Assembly (NCBI GenBank): GCA_014338405.1 | Contig: JTDE01000097.1 | Coordinates: 309,270 to 373,269, forward strand | Length of the DNA: 64,000 bases | Source: Paragonimus skrjabini miyazakii | Lineage: Eukaryota > Platyhelminthes > Trematoda > Plagiorchiida > Troglotrematidae | Direction: 5' to 3' | In this document: in pieces, positions 25,401 through 37,400 of the stretch | Layout of the letters: every line of letters begins with the position of its first letter | How positions within the stretch are numbered: the stretch's first letter is position 1 | Notes under the pieces: generated by a model | The model's database searches: none | Told to the model about the DNA's origin: nothing | What the model saw: the letters and a program-made list of their open reading frames with translations, nothing else | Program-made: the position numbers and the translations under genes

Positions 25401-28400
25401 GAACACTGATAGATCGTCTGATAAGATCCGCAATAAAATAACCACATCATGAGTACCACTGGCTAACTCTCATCATCTGCGATCTCTTCGTGATAGTAGT
25501 CTACTGGTGAAGAGCAAACAGTAGAAAGCTTCAGTAAAAGTAGTACTCTTGTATGGCTGTGAGAGCTGCGTTGTTTGTATGGACGACTTTCGAAAACTGT
25601 ACATAATCCAACATTGATTAAGACGAAAGGTTGGACACTTACGGACGTGTGGTTTGATCCCCACACACAAACAATTGCCGTAATGGCTAACTGCTACTAG
25701 GTTAAGAATGCACAACAACCCACGTTAGAGGCTGTCTTATCCAAATTTCACCCCGGTTTTGGAGATTAAGCTTAATTGTTTAATTAGTTACATCTGAGCT
25801 TACTTTACGTCAAATGAACCACACGAAACATTCATCCCAATTGAGTGCAATGGTACATGTTTATGAATCCGGTGGAGAATATCCCGTACCGTACATAGTA
25901 TGAATGTATTCGAAGACTATGAGCATTGTGTCTAACATCTCTTCAGCAGTAAATTGAGATAAATACGATGTTACAACTTGGATTCTTACGTTTCAAATAC
26001 CTCCCTCCAAGTTTGTAAGCCCAAGTGGTTGAGAATCTTCTCATCAGCCACGAATTCGGATGTTTTCCAGGTAGCAATTTTTTATTTGGTCATTTTTCTT
26101 TTCCACTTATGTGAACCTCGTGGCCATTCCTAATGCGTCGGTTTTGCTAGAGAATGCAAATGATGTCGTCTTTGGCGTCCAACATTCGGAAATGTTTTTA
26201 TCTGCGCTTTACAGAATGGCTTTAGTGAATTGGCTAGTCAGTGGACAGATGATGACCTAGCGTAGAGAAATGAAATTCTTCACGAAGGGTTTGGCCACTG
26301 CAGATCGGGTTTGTCTCCCAAGCTAGAGACCTCGTGATCCACAGATTCGTTAGCTGGAGAAATCAGGTGAGATGGCGGCTAACCGAGTTCAGTGGCGTGA
26401 ATGTTGTCGTTGTTTGGCCGAGTTGTCTGTGAAATGAGTACACCTAATGACGCGGTGCAGTGAAAACCGTAAGGAAGCCGTCTTGCTGATGACGCATTAC
26501 TTTCACTTACAGCTTGGTTGTTTGCTTGCAAGATGTAGGCACCTTGATGTTGTATATTTGAATATAGACGTAGCCATTTTTAGTAGTTAGGTCCCTTCCC
26601 ATTCTCTTTCTTTTCCTATATAGGCTTTCTTCTTCTTCATGGTTGTGTTGCAGTTAAGCATCAGTGTGAACCACTGATGTATTGCTGTCTATGATGATGA
26701 TGATAAGTCGGTCTAACGAACGCTCTTCCAGCTCAATACATCTGAATGCGGTTAACTTCTACCCTCCTGCTCCAAAGGAATAATCTACCAGTAACGTTTT
26801 GATAATTATTCACAAAGACAACATAAAAACAAATTTCCTTCTAGATCCCAATCCGTTAAGTACTCAATTCTCGTATTCAATCACAACTTGTTGTGGCCTC
26901 TTTCCATTAACAATATTTCTAGTGAAGTGAAACAACGCACATTCAGTAGTTTACATCTAAGGTCACTTTAATTTCCGTATAACCCTATCCTTCATTTTGT
27001 GAATGCATGCGTACTTCGCCTTGGCCACACTACTCTTCGGTTACTTGTCCTAGACTACGGACCAAAAATTTTCATTCTTCTCAAATCCATGAGATTTGTT
27101 GTTACTTCAGTCAATTATGAATCAATAATTTTATTAGATATCCTGTCTGGTGAAAATGTGAATGTGTAAAAGCGGAATACTCTCCTCCAAAGGTGTATAA
27201 AGTAATTTTCCGATTTGACTAATGTGCTGCGGGGCAGATCGCTTCCGTTTATCCACCACTGACCGTGTGCGGTGGATTGTGGCACCACACCAACGTAACA
27301 ACAATGCACGTTCGATAGCCGGAGATCGGTAATTTCAGCATCAGATGGAATGGTTGGTCTAATCAAGCTAGGGAATCGACTAACCCCGGGTGTGATGAAG
27401 CTTTCCGCCAGTTAACAATAAATAGTACGGTTTATTTTTTCTGCAAAAATCGCGATTTCGTAAGAGATACTAGTGAGTTCAACGAGAGATACAAAGGTCA
27501 AATGACAGACAGGCATGAAGAGGTTATTCAAAAAACCGCCAGTGTTTACGCAATCTCCTAATGGCAAATGGATGAACGCGTTGGGCTTGGAATGAAGTGA
27601 CTCTAGAGCTTGACCACGCCAAAGATGTCAACCGACGCTGTCGTTGTTCAACTTAACGATGACGAATAGATCAGCCGTTAAATAATGCCGACACACGTCA
27701 CATTGCTAAGGTCATCGAGCAGCGGTCACCAGCATCACGTGGATCACCACAACAGCAAGCACACTGACACCACCCCAATGCGTCTGAATCAACATGGGTG
27801 AGAAGCGGTGATGCCGTCGCATTTCGTGATAACCACTGAGCCCTAGACAAATGAGCACGACAGTGAACGTAAGCCTGTGGATAAAATCATTTGTAGCTGC
27901 CGATATTCGATTATTCTCTGAGCATGGTAGCAAACTTCATCATCAAACAAAGTAATGTCATTAGTGTGTGGGTGTTTAAGAGTTGAGCGATCACAATAGT
28001 AATACGAAGCACAAGATGTCCTGTTTTGTGGTTAAAACATTTCCAGAAATGTATACACATACGCAGTTAAAATGTATGCATACCTACACATAGACACATT
28101 AACCGTAAAGGAGAAACACCGAGTTATGAGGGGACTGCTGATTAGTACAACAGAGAATCAAAGCGATGCATACCAACACGCAACACGTGACTTGGTAGGA
28201 TAGAGATCAGATGGTGTTCGCAATCTACCATTGAGATGTAACAAAATGACAGAAGTGACAGCTGTTCGTAGAAAAACGATGAAATAAAGAAACTAGCGGC
28301 GTATCACATCAGTTGTTTCGAGCAGATGAAAGTGCAGATTTCAAGTGATAACACTGTGATGATAAACATCGTGGTCTCTCCGGGGAGAATGAACCAAATG

Positions 28401-31400
28401 AGAGCCAGAACTATGGTCCGTGGACATGTCTGGAGGGGATCGCTTTGGGCCACAAATTTTTGCAATTCAACGAAATCGGACAGAATTAATCTATCTAAGG
28501 TAGTGGTTCGCGTTGGACGGAAATACTGCGCAGGCATAATGGTTCTCCTTAAAACGACCCCCTCCCCTTCGTAAAGACCGTTGTGTAAGAAATTGTACGC
28601 GCTCTATGTAAAACACAACGTAAACACGAATGCAATTTATACATAATGGAAAATGTTTACAACAAAAAACAAATATATCAACAATCTCTCAAAAGACAGC
28701 TGACGCAGTTTCTTGTTAAGATACTCCGTAAGTGGAACAAAAGCTTCTGTTACAATACGGTTGAAAATAACGGATAGCGCATGCCCAAATTTGTCTCGCA
28801 AATCGTCCAATATGTACAGAATATATAACCCTCAAATAAACAAAGCTGAAGACAGCTTAGAAACCAATCCTCTGCACGAAGACATGAAGGCTGATTGGAG
28901 GAATGAGTGAGACGGGGGAAAAACGGAATTCTTTACCCTATAGGAACACTGTCGGAACCGAAAACTACGTTTTTTAATTAACCACGCACGAACACAAAAG
29001 CTGTTCCGACAACCTTTGTGAAATATAGGGATTCTTACTGGAGCTCATAAAGAGCATAAATAAAACCTGCTTATGGTCTACTAGTCTCAAACTAATCTCA
29101 CCACAGGGTGTTGATCATACACTTGAGGTGGGACCCCAACAACATATTTTTCTGCTGAATAGTGCACAAGGCAAGATTAATCTGTAACACCCGATCCCCA
29201 ACCTTTACTTCGTCGCAAACGTACTGTTCGCTTTTGTTTCAAACATCGGTAGTATCATTGGCTGACTGAACTCCTCTTATATTGCCTGTAACAGTTCTAC
29301 GCGTCACCGTCCGTTCAGTTTTCAAACAATGTGACGTTTCCGTGTTATCACACTGAGTTTGATTCTCCTTGTTGTGCAAGTTTCTTCTTCTTCCAAGTGA
29401 ACAAAATTAAAAACCGAGTTAACAAACAACTGCCTAGTATACAACTAATTTCTATCTTTTAGTACATAAACAGGCTTATCTGACTGAGCTGTGTGCATCC
29501 TCTTTGAAAGTCAAAACGAGGTCAAGTTTCGATCAACAGCTGTTCTGGCAGAAATCACAGACGTAACTATGAAAAAATATATGAAGCTGGTGATTCTTCA
29601 GCATGTCCATTTTCATTAGCCGGTTGTTCGTTTGATCGGATTGGACAACGCGATGTTCGCCCTAAGTTCGAAAAGTCTATTTTTAAATTCAAAAATACCG
29701 TCTGATATCTTTATCGTTTCTCAGGTACCGACTGATTGCACGGCGCTGCTCGTCAGGTTCGATCGTATCAATTGACGCATACCACCGTTGGTTTGCCTTG
29801 TCATTGGACCATCGATAGACGCACCTGACTGCTGAGTGACCAAAGTCTAGTCCCGGTGGAACCAAGCAATGACTTCAACTACCACTACGCCATTGATTTA
29901 TCCGTTCCGTGTAATGCTACATTCTTTGCAGCAGAAGAATCAATTTACTGGAAAAAAGCTCGCCCAAAATAAACCGAACGTAAATTATTCACCAGTTAAC
30001 AGACAGTGAAGAGGCCATCTACTCTTACTCCTACGCATATCTCCGTCACTACGCCCTATGCATGACAGGTGTTCATTTCGAAATCTCAAAAAGTTAGAGA
30101 TAATGGTTTTTGTAGGTAAAATTGACTCCGCCTACAGGACACAGTGGATACGACCGTCTGTATCATGTTGCTGATCGGTTAGTTGACGCAATCCGACAAC
30201 AAATGACCAATGAGTGTTTAATCGAGATCTGGCAATTATCGTTCACCACCATAATCAACGACAGAAATAAATATGTGGTTGCTACTGATGGTTAACTGTT
30301 GGGCAACCTTAAGAATAAAAAAAGACCAGAGGTAAAAATCGGAGACAGGAACCCTCAGGCTCATATATAATCACTAAACATTTTTATCAAGAAGCTGATT
30401 TGTGAACTAGAGTCAGGCATCATCTGGAAGATAGCTGCTGCCCCTGCCCCCCGCGTGGTGGTCAAGCAACAACGTGGTCACGAAATATGAAGACCTTGAC
30501 TGCTCCATTGAGCAAAGTGGGTAGGTGTCGCCTGCCTGGCTGGGGTCCTCGTGATCACTCAAACCGCTGGTTGGAGACGCTATCCGAGATTGTGACGTGT
30601 CGCAGTCAATAGCGGACCTGTATCCATACCATTTCTAGTTCTTCCACTTAGTCTTGNNNNNNNNNNNNNNNNNNNNNNNNNNNNNNNNNNNNNNNNNNNN
30701 NNNNNNNNNNNNNNNNNNNNNNNNNNNNNNNNNNNNNNNNNNNNNNNNNNNNNNNNGGCTCATGGCTGTTGTGATGATGATGATGATGCCCCTGCCATAA
30801 ATGCGACATCTCAATTAGTCGCAGGCACGTTTAATTTAATTACGTTCTGGTGAACGGGATAGTCTAAAGTGAGGTTCATTCTCCTATCAAAGGCGTTTGC
30901 TAAATCAATGAGACAGGTTATTATCCGCTTTTAAAAGCATCTATCCTGCAGCAGATGTGCGCTTGCCAGTTTCTATCAGAAGAGTCATACTTTATAATTC
31001 TAGAAGAAATTTGTCGAACCCTTTAGTTTTCACCTAATCTACAGCTTGCGATAACACCAACTAAGACGACGGAAAGTAACCTTTAACAGAGGATGGCCGA
31101 ACATTCTCAGATAGTTGCTGAAAGCAATGACAACGAAAGTTAGCAATCTGTTTGACAAAAACCGGGTGTCATCAACAATTGTGAAACAAGTTTTGGAGAC
31201 AAGTCAACAAGTCATCATCATCATCATCACCATAACAACTATGAAGAAGAAGAAAGCCTATATAGGAAAAGAAAGAGAATGGGAAGGGACCTAACTACTA
31301 AAAATGGCTACGTCTATATTCAAATATACAACATCAAGGTGCCTACATCTTGCAAGCAAACAACCAAGCTGTAAGTGAAAGTAATGCGTCATCAGCAAGA

Positions 31401-34400
31401 CGGCTTCCTTACGGTTTTCACTGCACCGCGTCATTAGGTGTACTCACTTCACAGACAACTCGGCCAAACAACGACAACATTCACGCCACTGAACTCGGTT
31501 AGCCGCCATCTCACCTGATTTCTCCAGCTAACGAATCTGTGGATCACGAGGTCTCCAGCTCGGGAGACGAACCTGAACTACAGTGGCCAACGCGTCATTG
31601 AACAATTTCATTTCTCTACGCTAGGTAATCATCCGTCCAGCCAAAGAAGCCTTGCCCCAAGCTACCACATTAACGCGTTTGAGGGCAGATGAACGCTCGC
31701 CGCAAATCTTGAAGACCGACGCATCTATTCGGCTGTTGGCGCTGTTTTACAACAGAATGTGAATGGTAAAATTCAGTCTTTGTCCTTTTTCTCCCGAAAA
31801 CTCTAACCAGCGCAAACGCGTTACACTACCTTTGGTTGGGAGTTATTGGTCATTTACCTTGCCAGTAAACACTTTCGACCTCTTTTGAAGGGTCGCAAGT
31901 TCACTATTTTACTGACCACAAACCACTTGTGTTTGCCTTCCGTTCCCCTCCAGATCGGTACTCCTCTAGAGAAACAAGACACTTAGATTTTATCTCCCAG
32001 TTCACCAACGACATCCAATTTATAAGCGGTTCCAGCAATTTCGTCGCCGACGCCTCGTCTTGCCCGGATGTCAGCCAATTATCCACAAGTAGCGTTGACT
32101 TTCTCTCCTTCGCGAAATCTCAGGTTAATGACCCAGAAATTCGTCAACTTCGTACCAACCCCTCTCTAGAACTACATGATATTCCCTCAACCCATTCAGT
32201 ATACTCAATTACGTGCGACATGTCTACCGGCAAATCTCGACCTTTCATCCCTTTCGCACACCGGTTTGATGTTTTTAGCTACCTCCATCCCCTATCACAT
32301 CCAAACATACGTGCGTCAACAAAGCTAGTTACCGAGCGTTACATTTGGCTAGGCATTCATAAGGATGTTTGTAAATGGGTCAAACAGTGCTTGGAATGTC
32401 AACGTAGTAAAGTTCACCGTCACACCATCACTACCCCGGGAACGTTTCCTTTACCCGACGGACGCTTTAAACACGTCCATCTTGATATCATTGGTCCCCT
32501 TCCTCCTTCCAACGGTTATAGACATCTTCTAACCTGTGTGGACCGATTCACGAAATGGCCCATTACCGTTCCCTTGAACAACACGTCAACGAGAACCATT
32601 GCACGCAATTTTGTCGACTCATGGATTTCGAATTTGGGCGTTCCTGCCACAATCACAACTGACGGTGGATCACAGTTTATTTCAGCTTTTTTCCATGACT
32701 TGAATCGTATTTTTGGATGCGTACACACAACGACCACTGCGTATCATCCATCGTCGAACGGTTTCACCACCAATTAAAAGCATCTTTGATAGTAGCATTG
32801 GTAGGTGGCAAATGGTCCGACCGCCTACCCATTATTCTTCTTGACTTGCGAACCACTGTAAAGGAAGATGTTGGATACACCTCGGCAGAGCTCGTGTATG
32901 GTTGCACATAACGTATTCTTGGAGAATGTCTCTCTAATTCCCTAGTATCTCTGAGTCCTGACGCACCTTACGTCACGAGTCTAAAGAATCACAGATGATT
33001 TCAGCCAGCGAACTCTAGATCCGACTACCGACTCACAAAACCTTTCTCAGTCTACCCAACTCATGTTTGACATCAGTGACCACACCCTTGTTCCTGCTTT
33101 TCAATCCAAGCCTTCCACATCACACATCTGTTCTGGACGAACTGTTAGATGGCCGACGATCTATAAAGATTAACACTACTGACTCACTGTCTGTTTCCTT
33201 AATCATCGAGCGTTTTCTCTTCCTTAACACACTAGGAGGGGGGGTTATGTGGAGTCTGTTACCTTTTTGCTCTCTTGTTATACAATACTCTTCATACCTC
33301 CTACGTTCATTGTACATATAAACTAATTGCCCATTGCCTGAATCAATACACACTACGTCCTCGTGCGCCTCGGCTTCTGCTTACACGTGGTCGTTGTTAC
33401 CGGGAGTTAATTGTGGCAACAGCCGATTTTAGTACGTTGGAGGAACTGAAATTGCTGGGATTTCTTTGTTATTCAAGAGGAACGTTCTTCCAACATGTAG
33501 CGGACTTAGTGTGGTGGAATTTATCGTAGACAGTTACTGTAAATTATTTTATAACATTGTCGATTCACTTCTTGGTTCCACTACAGTATCCATTTCACTT
33601 GCTTCTCAGCTCTCGCATCCACAGAACGTGTTTGATCGAGGCCAAATAACGAGAAAGGGTGGAAATTGAAATTCACTCATCTGCAAGTGTCCGTTGTTAC
33701 CGGTTTTCGTGTTTATACACGGGCGAGTTGCAACCGCGTGAGCGGTAGATGTCGACTGGCAACAGCCAGAAGCCTGAAGTATCCGGCAACTTCGTTACGG
33801 GATTAACAATTGGAATCAACAGGACAGTTACTACGTAACCGCGAGGGATGGTCAAACAACTAGGATATGACTGACAAGTGAAATCTAGAACTTTCGTCCG
33901 AAGTAAGCTGGCTGGAAAGGTTGTGATACACTCCTCTTATCCAGAACATCTTTTGAGGGACGTATCGTTATTGTTTGGGAGCACATACTAAGTCTCACGG
34001 AACTCGCAGACACGGGTGCAGCATGGCGAACAACGCAAGTTCATATTACAAGAAATGCCATCTCATAGACGTTAGTTTTACGTGAATCCCATCAAATCAG
34101 ACACGCAAGTGCCCTAACACAGGCCCAAACAAGACCCATCGTGATAAGCGCGCTTAGTTTGTTCAGTCCACGGAAAGAGACCGTTAAATCGAGCTTGTTT
34201 GTAAAATCAATTGAGCAAGCTACCACTTACATTGCTGCATCCAATGTGGACTAAATCTCAGCTTGTTGCAGAAAGACAATTCATGAGTAGCTTTATATAC
34301 TTCAGTCATTCGCCCTATGGCTAATGTGCCAACAAGCTGGGTTTTGTTTAACAAAATCACCGTGTTGTATCTTCTTAGACACCAAGTCTCGTATCCGGTA

Positions 34401-37400
34401 AGCGTGTTTCATTTTGGAAGAGATCAAACTATGCTGGTATGAAAGCAGTAGCCAAGCGTGGTTACACATTTAGCAGTTAATACCATAAACTAATTATGTG
34501 TACAACAAGTTGGATTAGTATACTTGAAGCAGATATGGAGAAAGAGATACGCACATAGGGATTCATTGAAATGGGTCCACGTCTGACACATTCCAGCCTT
34601 ATAAATGAGAAGTAGAGTTATCGAAAATCATCATCTGTCTTTACATTACTGTTACTCACATCACTTTGAAGAGATATCAAACACACACACACACAAACAA
34701 CGCTCGTGACCAATTATCAAAACCAGTTGTTGGAAATGTGGAGCTTGGTCGAAAATTTATGGCAAAACAGAGACAGAGTCAATATTACCTGACAGACGGG
34801 AATAAAAATAAAAATCAGAAAATAAAATGACAAACGCAACGGTACAAATCACTGTTGCCGAATTCCTGTAACAGACAATCAATCCTGAGAGAGGCAGTCG
34901 TCAGATTTTGGCACAACCAACATGCACAAATGAACATACCAAAGAAAGAGCACGCACTGGGAGGTTAGCCGTTTTACGATCATGCAAACAGAAAGATGCT
35001 CAAGAGGCCGTGTCGAAAAGTAACTAACTCACTGTCCGCCGAGGAACCCTGTTTGATCACCGTGCTAGACGTGAAGAGTTCTTTGAGGAAAAATATGATT
35101 AAAGACGGTGGAGAAATTATCAGCTGAAATCCGGTTCACTTGCAGAGATGACAGGAAAATGGAAACTTGGGATACGGACACTCACTTTTACTATCGCTAG
35201 CATCCTCAGCCAGGATTGCGGTACTGTCGGAAGCTTCCTTAATACCACCATTGGTTTTTTTCGGAGTGCCCAGAACGGTTCGACCAGCTGGGAGAACGAA
35301 AAAGAATCAGCCAGTGCAAAAATAGTCACAAGGAACAGAAAAACAGCGTTAATGAAACAGACACTAAGAGCAGTAGGGGCAGGATGTGCGGTATGTAAGA
35401 CAAAGATGATGAAGCACTCGAAAGGAGAGCTAAATTGATTGAAACACGCACATAGAGGCAAACAAAGACCAGGGCAAGCTACTATCCAAAGCGAGATCAA
35501 ACAAGCCGAACAGAACTTTAAAAATGATAATGCATGAATTATATGGGTTTTTCTATTATATAATGCGTGGGAGCAATAGAGAAGAACGGTCAGTGAGGGC
35601 ATATTCCTTTGAGCAAGTTCGGAAAGACAAACTGTTCATAAGCAACAACCGATGAACTCGGAAACAGGCCAGGGCTTTAATTCATAAATTGTCGATTTTC
35701 CAGCGACTAGCTGGAGAAACGGCCGCGTAACCATCTTAAGGCAGAAGGCAAATGTTTCCAGCGAAACATCTCAATATTGTTCAGCCCAGACAGCCTCTAG
35801 TATTAGGCCCAAACTCGCGTTGTGTTGGGTTGGTAAGGATACCGTTCAATACGATGAGAAGGAAATATGCAGAAACCGTCGTAAAATGTAGGAAAACTGG
35901 AGGTTACGTAGCAGGGTAATTAGCAACCGTTTGAATGCAGACAGGCTGCCATGTTGGATAGTGTACAGAATTAGCATTCCAGTCATCCCAAAACGTACGT
36001 ACTATGTAATATATCAAATCCATAACGTGGATTGTCAACAGGTGCTCCACTCTGACAAGCGAAACGCGTTAACCCTATATGACTGGAGCCTAAGATTTGT
36101 AAACATTTCATTAGTTAGCTAACTGAATGCATTATTGCGAAACGGCCTACCGATGCGGTTAGCGGTATCCGTGTCTGGGTTAATCCATCACAGAATTGAA
36201 CGATAAAAGACGCCAATGTGCACAAGTCACCATAGTCAGCTTACGTTGGACAAATTGTGCTACAACAGAAAGACTGAACTATACCTTCTCCAATTTAAGA
36301 TGTCTCGATGTCAACTTAAGATGCCCCAGGCAATCGAATGCGGGTGGATTAAATTCGTTTACTCCCTGCACCTGGCGGGACCGCATCCCCTAGCTCTGTA
36401 GGAGCAATCCAATTCCTATGTTTGTTAACCTACTCACGTATACATTAACCGTGCGACGCTGTTCGCTGTTGTGACCAAGCTAACCGCCTTTGGGCATCTT
36501 AAATTGGCATCGAGACACGCGAAAGTGAACTTGAGACATTCTAAACTAGAAGATGTATGGGAAGCAAATAAGTAGTGTGAGATTCCATCTACTACGTAAC
36601 ACTAGGCCGAATCACATGTGCGCGTGACCGCATACAGAACAGTGAGATTTAAAATCCGAACAAGTAGTCAAGTAAAAGAATACGCGCAGATAAGTTCACT
36701 GGGGGTGAATTAGCGTGCGCAGGTGACGATAAGTTCACTCACAAGACGGCGTGAGTGCACCCACATTGTTTCAACATCTTCCACGTGATAGTACTTAGTC
36801 CTGGGTTTGTTTTGATAGCACATCTCTTCCAGAATGTTCTTCTCTGTTGATGTGGTGAACAGTAGTTCGAGTCCGTGCTAGCCTGTCAGACGCATGGAAA
36901 TTTATCTATGCATGTAATTGTTTTTCATCGTAATAGTGAATGGGTTGGGGCCCTGAGCTGTGAGTACACGATGAATTTAATTGCATCAAGGCATCCAACA
37001 TTCTACACTTAATTACTGGTGGACAATCGAAGAGTTTGACTGGCAAGAATTGAACATTGACCACATTTCAACGCAGCGTAAATTCCCGAAAGAAAGGGAG
37101 AACTGAATCCAAGTTTCACTTGCCGATTAATGCGTATAGCTCTGATCGTGATTTGAATCAAAGTCAATGTGCTTATTAGGCAAATTTATTGACCATCATA
37201 GGACTTATATTGAGCATAATTCAATCATTATATCCAAACGTTTCGTCATGAACGTGAGCAGTACTCAAGATACCCAGTCGTTTCCATAAAAAAAATGGTG
37301 ACGGTACTGTATTGTTCAAAACCGAACGTTAATGCAAGATTAGTCGATCACGCTCTGTATGAAGTTAACGGAACAGATGTCCATTAGCAAGCTTGTCTCA

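Noticed and set aside
35148..35438. 96-codon plus-strand open frame
   Set aside because: It is antisense to the CaMKII linker exon (35287-35186) and its polypyrimidine acceptor; no domain.
36738..36803. Exon-like segment with GTGAGT donor in the linker intron
   Set aside because: Its length is not phase-compatible with the neighbouring exons and the acceptor is purine-rich. It shows that chance exon-like pieces occur here.
36870..36885. Perfect B-box-like gttcgagtcc
   Set aside because: There is no A box at the right distance and no cloverleaf that I can fold, so I do not call a tRNA or SINE.
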